From: Geitlerinema sp. S16 | Lineage (GTDB): Bacteria; Cyanobacteriota; Cyanobacteriia; Cyanobacteriales; Geitlerinemataceae | NCBI GenBank assembly: GCA_011390275.1 | Contig: JAABST010000014.1 | Span: 1 to 64,000, forward strand | Direction: 5' to 3' | Length of the DNA: 64,000 nt | In this document: positions 25,888-34,432 of the stretch, in pieces | Layout of the letters: every line of letters starts with the position of its first letter | How positions within the stretch are numbered: position 1 is the first letter of the stretch | The notes under the pieces: generated by a model | Seen by the model: only the letters and a program-made list of their open reading frames with translations | Databases searched by the model: none | Told to the model about the DNA's origin: nothing | Translations under genes and position numbers: made by a program

Positions 25888-27264
25888 ATGCCGATGAATG
25901 AAGTGTTTTTTCTGTGTCTTGGGCTGGGACTGGGAATGGCGATCGCAGGCTTACAGCGCTTGAAATTTGAGAGATCGCTGCAACGGCTTCAAAACCCCTT
26001 TCCGGCTGATATCAAAACGACGCAGCTTCCATCGCTATGGAAACTGCGTCGCGGCATATCTTGGCTGGAAGAAAACAATACTCGGCTTTCGCTTGAGATG
26101 GAATGTTGGCGAGCTGCGTTCGAGATGGCTCCGATCGGCTATTTACAGGTGGATCGCGATAATTATCTCCAGCGATCGAATGCAGCGGCTCGATCCATTT
26201 TTGGGCTGTCGGATCAGGTTACAACGACTCCCCGCTTATTGCTGGAGCTGGTGCGATCGTATGAACTCGATCGCCTGATCGAAAAAACGCGCAAAACCCA
26301 GGAAGCACAAATTCGATTTTGGACGTTTTATCCCACCAGTGCCAACGTGACGGAAATTGAGCGCTGCCAACCGCTAGCACTGTGCGGCAGGAGCGTTGTT
26401 TTGCCCAACGGAGATATTGGGGTTTGGCTCGAAAATCAGCAAGAAATCATCGAGCTGAAGGGGTCGCGCGATCGGTGGGTGGCCGATCTGGCGCATGAGC
26501 TGCGCACTCCGCTCACGTCGATTAGGCTGGTCGCCGAAACCCTCGAACAGCGGCTTGATGGAACGATGTACACCTGGGCAAAACGCCTAGTGGCGGAAAC
26601 CGATCGTCTGATCTCCCTGGTTCAAGATTGGCTGGATCTCACGAAGTTGGATACCGATCATTTTCTGGGGCATCAGCCATTTTCGCTGGCGGATCTCATT
26701 GATGATGTCTGGGTCACCCTAGAGCCGATCGCCCACCGCCGGGGCATTTCGCTTGCGTTCCAGGATCGCGGAACGTTCACGACCGAGGGCAACCGCGATC
26801 AAATGTTTCGGGTCTTTCTCAACCTGATTGATAACGCGATTCAGTACAGCCCAGACCATCAATCGATTTCCGTAACGATCGCCCCGATCGACCTGGCCAA
26901 CCCGATCCACTCGCCCAACTCTCCGGCGCAGCCCCCTGAATCCTCGACGATCGCGCCCGCGATCAACACAGCCAACCCAGCCGACCACATTGTCATCGAT
27001 ATTATTGATTCGGGATCGGGTTTTAGTGAGGAGGATCTACCCCACGTGTTTGAGCGGCTGTATCGTGGCGATCGCTCTCGTGTACGGGTCGCGGCTCGTC
27101 CCGGTGATCCCCCGGCGCGTCACACCAGCGGTAGCGGTCTCGGCTTGGCGATCGTTGAGCAGATTATTCACGCGCATCATGGCACGGTCACGGCTCGGAA
27201 TATGCCGGAGGGGACGGGAGCTTGGTTACAGGTTATTTTGCCGAGGTCGAAACGGGGTGATTGA
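25888..27264 (+). CDS. sphS: PAS sensor histidine kinase, SphS-like
   Basis: A 458-residue kinase. An N-terminal hydrophobic segment (VFFLCLGLGLGMAIAGLQ, about 6-23) anchors or localises it. A PAS-like domain (about 68-185) includes MAPIGYLQVDRDNYLQRSN. HisKA has LAHELRTPLTSIR (His203). The HATPase shows NLIDNAIQYSPDH (N box), DIIDSGSGF (G1) and SGSGLGLAIVEQI (G2). A Pro/Ser/Asn insertion (about 332-367) interrupts the ATPase lid region. The short N-terminus plus PAS is the SphS/PhoR-like layout for phosphate limitation. It is 184 bp downstream of sphR. Confidence 0.85.
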   Translation: MPMNEVFFLCLGLGLGMAIAGLQRLKFERSLQRLQNPFPADIKTTQLPSLWKLRRGISWLEENNTRLSLEMECWRAAFEMAPIGYLQVDRDNYLQRSNAAARSIFGLSDQVTTTPRLLLELVRSYELDRLIEKTRKTQEAQIRFWTFYPTSANVTEIERCQPLALCGRSVVLPNGDIGVWLENQQEIIELKGSRDRWVADLAHELRTPLTSIRLVAETLEQRLDGTMYTWAKRLVAETDRLISLVQDWLDLTKLDTDHFLGHQPFSLADLIDDVWVTLEPIAHRRGISLAFQDRGTFTTEGNRDQMFRVFLNLIDNAIQYSPDHQSISVTIAPIDLANPIHSPNSPAQPPESSTIAPAINTANPADHIVIDIIDSGSGFSEEDLPHVFERLYRGDRSRVRVAARPGDPPARHTSGSGLGLAIVEQIIHAHHGTVTARNMPEGTGAWLQVILPRSKRGD

Positions 27265-27282
27265 GACGGGAATACACCACCA

Positions 27283-28044
27283 TTAATTGCCACGAAGACG
27301 GGCGATCGCAGCGGCGAGATTGTGCCGCGATCGGGCTTCAAACCGGGCGAGACCGATATCGGAATGAAAGAGCCGATCGCGATCGAGAAACGATCGCAAC
27401 ACGGCTAAACGCCCGACGCGAAACGTTTCATCAGAGACAAAACCGTATTCATCGCGAATGGCGGCTTCATACTGAGCAAACACCGGAGCCGAAGCCGCCA
27501 GGATTGACAGGTCAATGTCTAACATCAAGGCGCGATCGCGGTCTGGATTTTGACTCGGGTTATTTGAGTGATTCGGGTTGCGAGGAAAATCACGACGCGA
27601 CGTGCCGGTGTGATCTTCAGGTTCCCCAGATGGCTCACGGCGGTGCTGCGTGGCCAAAATTGCCGACACCACCCACGATCGCCAGTCTGCCCGCACCTGC
27701 CACCGCTGTAACAGCGCCTCCGCCCAGCGTGCCGATCGCGCTTCATTGTCCGCACGTTGGGGAACATACACCGCATCGTGTAGCCAGATCGCGAACTCTA
27801 CGGCGGCTGGATGGTGCAAATCCGATCGCAACTCTTGGCATAGCGTCAGGCACGCTTCGATATGGCGGCGATCGTGGTACACCCGCCAGGGTTGGCGATA
27901 GGCGCGATTCAGCGCGTGAAACGTCGCGATCGCTTCCGTGTGATATTGCTCAGCAACACCGATCGCCACCACACAATCGAGCCAAGCATCAAGCTGAAAT
28001 TGCACGTAAACCTCACTTCGCGCGAACGGTCTAAAGTGAGACAT
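27283..28044 (-). CDS. HD-superfamily phosphohydrolase (COG4339 type)
   Basis: A 253-residue protein from ATG 28044; the frame is open further to 28116 but overlaps a repeat. The metal-site pattern is YHDRRHIEACL and EFAIWLHDAVYVP, then a further helix with SAILATQHR and LMLDIDLSILA. These are the conserved His/Asp motifs of the COG4339 predicted metal-dependent HD family. A hydrophilic insert (SGEPEDHTGTS..NPNHSNNPSQNP) precedes the final motif and looks like a lineage-specific loop. Substrate unknown. Confidence 0.85.
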   Translation of the reverse strand: MSHFRPFARSEVYVQFQLDAWLDCVVAIGVAEQYHTEAIATFHALNRAYRQPWRVYHDRRHIEACLTLCQELRSDLHHPAAVEFAIWLHDAVYVPQRADNEARSARWAEALLQRWQVRADWRSWVVSAILATQHRREPSGEPEDHTGTSRRDFPRNPNHSNNPSQNPDRDRALMLDIDLSILAASAPVFAQYEAAIRDEYGFVSDETFRVGRLAVLRSFLDRDRLFHSDIGLARFEARSRHNLAAAIARLRGN

Positions 28045-28054
28045 TCTCACCCTT

Positions 28055-28085
28055 AGGACTTCTAACAGCCCTTGCATAAATCCTG
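28055..28085. repeat. hairpin repeat related to 24329-24372
   Basis: AGGACTT then CTAACAGCCCTTGCATAA then ATCCTG. The core is about three-quarters identical to the 24341-24367 strand. It lies just upstream of the HD gene start and in the divergent gap with the GT83 gene. Confidence 0.5.
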
Positions 28086-28182
28086 TTTGCGTAAGTTCTG
28101 ATCCTGAAAGATCCACGGGATTCGCGCAATAGCCGATAATCTATGCGCATCACTCCATCCTTTTACCCTTTCCCTTTACCCC

Positions 28183-30078
28183 GTGACCCGCTCGCCCTTT
28201 TCTCACACCTCGGCCACCTCCTCAAATCCGGCTCTCCTCACCGCGATCGGTCTTGCGATCGTCGCCACCATCGCCCTGATCTACCGCCTCGGCAGCATTG
28301 GCCTGATCGACGAAACAGAGCCACTCTTTGCCGAAGCCGCACGACAAATGGTCGAAACCGGCAACTGGATTACGCCCTACTACAACGACGTTACGCGCTT
28401 TGATAAGCCGCCGCTGGTGTATTGGCTGATGGCGATCGGCTATCGCCTGGTGGGCGTGAATGAATGGATGGCGCGGCTCCCGTCGGCGATCGCTGCGATC
28501 GGGCTGATGACGCTGGTGTGCCTCGTCGTCGTGCGCTGCGTGCCGCGATCGCGATCGCCCCAAGGCTACCTAAAACCCTGGTTTGCGGGCGGTCTGGCCG
28601 GAGCCATTACGGTGCTGAATTTGCATACCTTGGTGTGGGGACGGACGGGGGTGTCCGATATGCTGCTGTCCGGCTGTATGGGCGGCGCTATGCTGGCGTT
28701 TTTCATGGGTTACCGCGCGTTAGAGTGGGACGAAATTCTGCGCGGCGATCGAGTCCCGGGTGGATTCTTCGGTGACTCCGGTGAGCGTTCTCAGGTGGCC
28801 TTTGCGCCGCGATCAGCGCGGGCGTGGTTCGGGCTGTTCTATGTTCTCCTGGCGCTGGCCGTGCTGACGAAAGGCCCCGTCGGTCTGGCGTTACCGGGAT
28901 TAATCATTGTTCCGTTTTTGCTGATCGTTGGACGCTTGAGATCAACGCTGCGATCGATGGGGATCTGGTGGGGAATTCCGCTGTTTCTGGCGATCGTTGT
29001 GCCGTGGTTTGTCCTCGTAATTGCGGAAAATGGTCAGGTCTATATCGACAGCTTTTTTGGCTATCACAACGTCGCCCGCTTTACGAGCGTGGTTAATCGT
29101 CATAGCGCCCCCTGGTATTTTTATCTGATCGTGATCGGTTTCGGCTTTTTTCCCTGGTCAGCCTATCTACCCGCTGCGATCGCCCAATTTCACCCGTGGC
29201 ATGTCGCGGCATGGCGTCGCGCCTCGCGATCGCAACAGCTTCCCCTATTTGCGCTGTGCTGGCTGGTGGGCATCTTCCTGTTCTTCTCCCTGGCCGTGAC
29301 GAAACTGCCGAGCTACGTCCTGCCCCTGATGCCCGCCGGGGCAATCCTTGTCGCGATCGTCCTGGCCGATGCCACCTTTGGCGCAAGCTCGATCGCGCTT
29401 AACCCGTCGGAGATCGACGCACCACGATCGCCATCGCGCTGGTTAAACGTTGGGCATGGAGCCAGCATCGTGCTGTGGCTGGGCTGGACGATTGTCCTGT
29501 GGACGATCCCCCTGTGGTACACCTACGATCCCGCCGTGCCCAAGATCGATCGCCAGTTGATCGAGTCGGGCGTCTGTCAAGGTGTGGGTATCGGTTTGGC
29601 GTTGATTACGCTGGCGATCATGCTCATAGCGTTGTTCCGTCGTTCCTGGATCGGCAGCGCCCAGGTCATCGGCTTTTGTTTGTTTACGATCGTCAGTTTT
29701 CATCCGCTCCTGAACGAGATCGATCGCCTGCGTCAACTGCCCATCCGTGACATCGCCAGCCAAATCCAGGCGATTCGCCAGCCCAATGAACCCGTTGCGC
29801 TACTGGGCTTTGAGAAACCATCGTTGGTGTTTTATCTGCGGGATCCGGTGATTTTCCTCGATCGCACCTCCACAACGCGCGACTGGATCGACTGCCTCAC
29901 ACCCAACACCTCCGCGCTACTGATCACCGATGAAAAACGTCAGGAAGAACTCGAACTCCCGCCCGATCGCCTCACTGCCATCAGCGAACACCAACGGTAT
30001 CGCCTCGCTCGCGTCGAGGCTCCGGCTCAAACCCCGGCTCAAACCTCGCGAAACTGCGCACAGCCTCACGAACTCTAA
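28183..30078 (+). CDS. ArnT-like glycosyltransferase (GT83 family)
   Basis: A 631-residue polytopic membrane protein. The catalytic-type acidic motif is LIDETEPLFAEAARQM and the following lumenal loop is FDKPPLVYWLMAIGY, both classical for ArnT/PMT-type transferases that use polyprenyl-phosphate sugars. About twelve membrane helices extend to residue 520, then a periplasmic C-terminal domain (about 525-631). It probably glycosylates an envelope lipid or glycan. The N-terminal 15 residues are hydrophilic. A hydrophilic insert (RVPGGFFGDSGERSQ) sits in one loop. Strong HIP1 use shows a resident gene. Confidence 0.88.
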   Translation: MTRSPFSHTSATSSNPALLTAIGLAIVATIALIYRLGSIGLIDETEPLFAEAARQMVETGNWITPYYNDVTRFDKPPLVYWLMAIGYRLVGVNEWMARLPSAIAAIGLMTLVCLVVVRCVPRSRSPQGYLKPWFAGGLAGAITVLNLHTLVWGRTGVSDMLLSGCMGGAMLAFFMGYRALEWDEILRGDRVPGGFFGDSGERSQVAFAPRSARAWFGLFYVLLALAVLTKGPVGLALPGLIIVPFLLIVGRLRSTLRSMGIWWGIPLFLAIVVPWFVLVIAENGQVYIDSFFGYHNVARFTSVVNRHSAPWYFYLIVIGFGFFPWSAYLPAAIAQFHPWHVAAWRRASRSQQLPLFALCWLVGIFLFFSLAVTKLPSYVLPLMPAGAILVAIVLADATFGASSIALNPSEIDAPRSPSRWLNVGHGASIVLWLGWTIVLWTIPLWYTYDPAVPKIDRQLIESGVCQGVGIGLALITLAIMLIALFRRSWIGSAQVIGFCLFTIVSFHPLLNEIDRLRQLPIRDIASQIQAIRQPNEPVALLGFEKPSLVFYLRDPVIFLDRTSTTRDWIDCLTPNTSALLITDEKRQEELELPPDRLTAISEHQRYRLARVEAPAQTPAQTSRNCAQPHEL

Positions 30079-30458
30079 GTGTTAAATTTGATACAGATCC
30101 AGATTCCGTCAACTCGCTGTCCCCGGCTTGGCGATCAACTCATCGGCATCCGACGCTAGTCGTCTCCCTAAGCGTGATCAAAACCCATTAACCTGGGGAT
30201 CATTAACGTGGGCAGTTTTGCCGAGAATGGGCGATCGCTCCGCAAGCAAAAATCGTGCAACTCTGGCTTCGGGTCGGCCATCTAGTAATCTGACCTCGCT
30301 CAGGCTTGCAACAATTCTTTACGACCGCTACAACTAAAGAACGTAACGAAATATTAAAAGCGTAAAATCAGAACATAACCATCGCTTGTTTCCCGCCTTG
30401 ATTGATTGGCTCGATCGCGAGCCACACATCACCCCACCACCGCACCGCAACCGGCCTG
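30079..30458. other. 380-bp intergenic region, no gene seen
   Basis: The right half is AT-rich with a run AATATTAAAAGCGTAAAAT near 30351-30369 that could hold a promoter for DUF502. The open frame continues upstream of the chosen DUF502 start but codes a His/Pro/Thr-rich, unconserved-looking stretch. Confidence 0.4.
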
Positions 30459-31250
30459 ATGACCCAACCTTTTCTCGAACGCATCAAACAAGACCTCAAG
30501 AGCGACCTGATTGCGGGTCTGCTCCTGATCATTCCCCTTGCGACCACCATTTGGCTGACGGTCGCCATTTCCCGCTGGGTGATCGAGTTTCTGACCCGCA
30601 TTCCCAAGCAGCTCAATCCCTTTGATGGCTTCGATCCGCTGCTGGTGGGTGTGTTGAACCTTGTGGTGGGCTTGGCCGTCCCAGTCTTGAGCATCCTGTT
30701 GATCGGCCTGATGGCTCGTAATATTGTCGGTCGCTGGCTGTTCGACCTCAGCGAGAATATCGTCCAGGCGATTCCGCTGGCTGGGTCGATTTACAAAACC
30801 CTGAAGCAACTGCTGTCAACGCTTCTGAAAGACAGTGGAAATAAATTTCGCCGGGTGGTGCTGATTGAGTATCCTCGCCAAGGTCTCTGGGCGCTGGCCT
30901 TCGTGACGGGAACGATCGCCACGCAAATTCAGGCCAAAGTTGACGCGCCGATGTTGAGCGTATTTGTGCCGACGACACCCAACCCAACGACGGGCTGGTA
31001 TGCGATCGTGCCGGAAGACCAAGCGATCGAAGTCGATGTTTCGATCGAGGATGCGTTCAAGATTTTGATCTCCGGCGGCATTGTCAGTCCGGCGGACACG
31101 CCCCAGCGCAGCGAAGCTACGCAGCGCCGCCCAACGCTTGAAAGTCTGCTAGCGAAAAATAACGGAGTCGAGGTCTCGCGGAACGACGTCCAGTACGGCC
31201 TTGAAGAAGCGGTCGCGATCGAAGTTGAAGAGGATCGATCGCCCGTCTAA
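30459..31250 (+). CDS. DUF502 family membrane protein
   Basis: A 263-residue protein. The start MTQPFLERIKQDLKSDLIAG is followed by a helix LLLIIPLATTIWLTVAI and a second near residue 62-85. The family stretch LPLAGSIY-like appears as VQAIPLAGSIYKTLKQLL, then VVLIEYPRQGLWALAFVTG and SVFVPTTPNPTTGW. These are the conserved DUF502/COV-like motifs. Function is unknown in bacteria; plant relatives (LCV/COV) act in trafficking. A tail (about 208-263) contains TPQRSEATQRRP encoded by AGCGCAGCGAAGCTACGCAG, which looks like an inserted short repeat. Confidence 0.88.
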   Translation: MTQPFLERIKQDLKSDLIAGLLLIIPLATTIWLTVAISRWVIEFLTRIPKQLNPFDGFDPLLVGVLNLVVGLAVPVLSILLIGLMARNIVGRWLFDLSENIVQAIPLAGSIYKTLKQLLSTLLKDSGNKFRRVVLIEYPRQGLWALAFVTGTIATQIQAKVDAPMLSVFVPTTPNPTTGWYAIVPEDQAIEVDVSIEDAFKILISGGIVSPADTPQRSEATQRRPTLESLLAKNNGVEVSRNDVQYGLEEAVAIEVEEDRSPV

Positions 31251-31287
31251 TCCGGCTTTCTAGAATTCGGATTAATGCAAAACCCGC

Positions 31288-32130
31288 TTACGATGCATAC
31301 TGCAACACTTCCGATCGCGTGAGGCGAATCTGCGCCAGGGCGAACACCGCCGGAATAATCCGACCATAGTTTGTGGCGATCGCCCGCCAGCCAATATCCG
31401 CAAACAGCCACGCCCAGAGCAACGGACTGACCGCTGCGAATACCGTGCGCGTCGTGGCATAACGCGCGGTATTGATTGCCATACCCCGTTGCGCCATCTG
31501 CATCGCCACGAACCCCTGAAACTGGGTCGCCGCTGCCGCTCCTCCCTTAAGGCTTTCCTTCGCCAACTGATGCCGCGCAAACTGCACTGCAAACTGTCGC
31601 GCGATTTGGTTCAAGACGAGCGGTTTAATCACTGCGCTAACGGCGATCGCGCTGCTGCCGCCGACCAGCCAGCGCATCGGATCGCGCTGTACGGATAGCG
31701 GCAACGGTTGCGCGTAGTCAGATTGGGCGAGAGCCGTTTGAATCCGTTGGGTTAAGATAGCGCGATCGCTTCCCGGTAAACGTTTCCAGGCTTGGCCGAG
31801 AAGGTGCAGGAAAATATCGGTTTCAATGTCCACCGTGTTCGCCGTGTCGGAATAGGTCACGTGCAAATACTGGCAAATCCGAATTAAGACATCGCGATAG
31901 GACATATCGCGCGTCTGGCCGCGTAGTACAGTCACACCATCGGCGGCGAGATAGCAAAACCGGGTTTCGAGGTCATCAAGCCAGCGATGTCGGTTGCGGC
32001 TTTGGATTTCGATCGGGTGAGGCGTATTGAAATAGTCGAGCGGGTTAAAACGCGGCTGAAATAATAGCTGCGTCAAATCTTGTAGTTCTTCTTCGGTTGC
32101 GAGTTCGAGTGCGGTTCTGAAATCTTCCAC
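31288..32130 (-). CDS. YaaW-like protein
   Basis: A 280-residue protein from GTG 32130, preceded by GGGGAAA at suitable spacing. The frame is open to 32253, but that part codes Ser/Arg/Cys low complexity from a small tandem repeat. The domain FRTALELATEEELQDLTQLL, RFNPLDYFNTPHPIEIQSR and FCYLAADGVTVLRGQT is the YaaW (cyanobacterial) pattern. The C-terminal third has two or three Ala/Leu-rich hydrophobic helices (VGGSSAIAVSAVIKPLVL and VFAAVSPLLWAWLFADIGW). Its role is unknown; membrane association is likely. Confidence 0.75.
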   Translation of the reverse strand: MEDFRTALELATEEELQDLTQLLFQPRFNPLDYFNTPHPIEIQSRNRHRWLDDLETRFCYLAADGVTVLRGQTRDMSYRDVLIRICQYLHVTYSDTANTVDIETDIFLHLLGQAWKRLPGSDRAILTQRIQTALAQSDYAQPLPLSVQRDPMRWLVGGSSAIAVSAVIKPLVLNQIARQFAVQFARHQLAKESLKGGAAAATQFQGFVAMQMAQRGMAINTARYATTRTVFAAVSPLLWAWLFADIGWRAIATNYGRIIPAVFALAQIRLTRSEVLQYAS

Positions 32131-32656
32131 GCGTATTTCCCCAGGTCGGCTAAATCGGCTCGATCGGCTAAATCGGCCACATCTGCATGTTTCCCGACTC
32201 ATCGTTGATGTTGATCGGATCGATACGCAATCATACGCAATCCATTCAATCAAGGATTCAGAACGTCTACATTTCGCCCCAGCGATCGTGATTGGATCAC
32301 GCTTGCCAACGAGCGAATTCGTATCGGCTCGATCGTCGTTCGTATGCAGTCGAATTTTAACCTCTTTTTTTTATTGCCTTGCCGCGATCTCCCATCGTTA
32401 AAGCCGAACCAATCCTCCGAAAATCATCTGAACATCATCAGGGGAATCGTTCGAGACATCAAGCGACACGCCTTCTAAGATCTCTACTGCATCCGTTCCA
32501 GACCGGCTCTCAAGCTTGAAAAATCACGCAGACCCGTTATCCAACGACCTCAACACGGTAGAGTGATCGACGATATCAAACGATATCTAGATCAAGATTT
32601 ATCTAAACTCTCTCAATTCAATCAACTCCGTCCATTCACTAATCAGGAAATTCACC
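32131..32656. other. 526-bp divergent gap before rpiA
   Basis: Contains an imperfect short tandem repeat of CGGCTAAATCGGC (about 32146-32180), a T-rich run near 32361-32372 and then ordinary sequence to rpiA. AGGA 9 bp upstream of the rpiA ATG is a good ribosome binding site. No gene recognised. Confidence 0.45.
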
Positions 32657-33364
32657 ATGAGCGCTGATCCCGTTACCGTTATGAAACAGCAAGTCGGCAA
32701 AGCGGCTGCCGATCGCGTCAAATCCGGATCGATCGTCGGCCTCGGAACCGGCTCGACCACGGCCTACGCGATTCAGTACATCGGTGAACGTCTCGCCTCA
32801 GGCGATCTGACCGACATTAAAGGCGTCCCGACATCGTTCCAGGCGACCGTATTGGCCAAAGAATACGGCATCCCCCTAACGACCCTCGACGAAATCGATC
32901 ACATGGACGTGGCGATCGATGGTGCGGACGAAGTCGATCCCGATAAGCAGCTAATCAAAGGCGGCGGCGCAGCCCACACGCGCGAGAAAATTGTTGATTC
33001 CCTCGCCGACGAATTTATCATCGTGGTCGATAGCTCAAAGCTGGTCAAGAAGCTGGGAACGACGTTTTTATTGCCAGTGGAAGTGATCCCCATGGCCGTC
33101 ACACCTGTGATGCGAGCGATCGAAGCGCTCGGCGGTCAACCGACGTTACGGATGGGCGTGAAAAAAGCCGGTCCGGTCGTGACCGACGAGGGTAACTTGG
33201 TCGTCGATGTGAAATTTGAGTCGGGAATTGATCATCCCGCCGAACTGGAAAAAGTATTAAACAATATTCCGGGCGTGCTGGAAAATGGCCTCTTTATCAA
33301 CGTGGCAGACACCGTCTTGATCGGCGAAATTATCGACGGTCAGCCCTCCGTTCGGGAAATGTAA
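32657..33364 (+). CDS. rpiA: ribose-5-phosphate isomerase A
   Basis: A 235-residue RpiA, which interconverts ribose 5-phosphate and ribulose 5-phosphate in the Calvin and pentose phosphate cycles. Motifs: [18 protein letters not shown] (phosphate loop), [12 protein letters not shown] (catalytic Asp), [14 protein letters not shown], and [18 protein letters not shown]. Length and order are typical. AGGA precedes the ATG by 9 bp. Confidence 0.96.
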   Translation: MSADPVTVMKQQVGKAAADRVKSGSIVGLGTGSTTAYAIQYIGERLASGDLTDIKGVPTSFQATVLAKEYGIPLTTLDEIDHMDVAIDGADEVDPDKQLIKGGGAAHTREKIVDSLADEFIIVVDSSKLVKKLGTTFLLPVEVIPMAVTPVMRAIEALGGQPTLRMGVKKAGPVVTDEGNLVVDVKFESGIDHPAELEKVLNNIPGVLENGLFINVADTVLIGEIIDGQPSVREM

Positions 33365-33498
33365 CACTCTGTGTTCTCTCCGCCATCGGGTGATATGAAC
33401 GAAACGCGCCGCCAGCGGTGATAATCGATTCGTCATTGAGTCCCGATCGGCGTCCCGTCCGAGGGGCTGATTCCCCGATTATTACGCCCCCCGAATCT

Positions 33499-34371
33499 AT
33501 GAATCTCAGCGAACTCGCCCAACAACGACAACACATCATCGATCGCTATGGCGAGTGGACGAACCACAATTTACGTTTGCCGGACGGCTCCTACACGATC
33601 GGCCCCGAACTGCCGAAGGTGATTACCCTGCCCGACGGTAGCCAAACCCAGGAAAAATCGAACGTTGAAGCCAAGCTACAACGTTTTCTTCAGGCCATTT
33701 CTGACCTCTGTGGCGGTGATTTTTCCAGCCTACGCATTCTCGATCTCGCCTGTCTCGAAGGACTCTACGGTCTCGAATTGGCGATGCAGGGCGCACAGGT
33801 GGTCGGGATCGAAGGTCGCGAAAGTAACTTGGCTAAAGCACGGTTTACCGCCGAGGCTTGGGGGTTAGAGAATATTGAATTTTTCTGCGACGACGTGCGT
33901 AATCTTGACCCTGAGACCTATGGCACGTTTGATGTGGTGCTGTGTCTCGGCATCTTTTACCATCTCGACGCGCCAGACATCTTTAAATTTATGGCGGATA
34001 TCCATCGCGTCACGCGACAGATGGCGATCGTGGATACGCACGTCAGCTTTACGCCGGAGCGATCGTATGACTACGAGGGTCGCACCTATTGGGGACGCGA
34101 CTACGGCGAGGATCACACCGCGTGGGGGTCGATCGGCAATGAAAAAAGCGCGTGGCTTACACGGGCATCGCTATTCGAGCTAATGGCTGACGTCGGCTTT
34201 AGCTCCGTATATGAGTGTCACCAACCCCTTGTCATGAAATTTGAACAGTTGCGTCATCGAGGCCAGATTGATCGATCGACCTTCATCGGGCGCAAAGGCA
34301 CGCCCGTTACGCTGAAATCCACCGCAGAAAGTCATACACGCGAACGCTTTCCCGAAATCCCTCAAGCCTAA
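33499..34371 (+). CDS. class I SAM-dependent methyltransferase
   Basis: A 290-residue protein from ATG 33499 (MNLSELAQQRQHIIDRYGEW); the upstream open frame is Pro/Ser-rich and unlikely. SAM-binding motif I is ILDLACLEGLYGLELA, with Glu/Gly in GIEGRESNLAKARF (motif II). DVVLCLGIFYHLD is motif IV, and an HVSFTPERSY loop follows. The set recalls the CmoB/DUF1698-like group, but the residues for tRNA specificity are not clear. Substrate is not assigned. Confidence 0.82.
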   Translation: MNLSELAQQRQHIIDRYGEWTNHNLRLPDGSYTIGPELPKVITLPDGSQTQEKSNVEAKLQRFLQAISDLCGGDFSSLRILDLACLEGLYGLELAMQGAQVVGIEGRESNLAKARFTAEAWGLENIEFFCDDVRNLDPETYGTFDVVLCLGIFYHLDAPDIFKFMADIHRVTRQMAIVDTHVSFTPERSYDYEGRTYWGRDYGEDHTAWGSIGNEKSAWLTRASLFELMADVGFSSVYECHQPLVMKFEQLRHRGQIDRSTFIGRKGTPVTLKSTAESHTRERFPEIPQA

Positions 34372-34432
34372 GCACTCGCAAACCATGGCTTAATCTGCCG
34401 GGATCGACCCTTAATCCGAACCTCGAAGCAAG

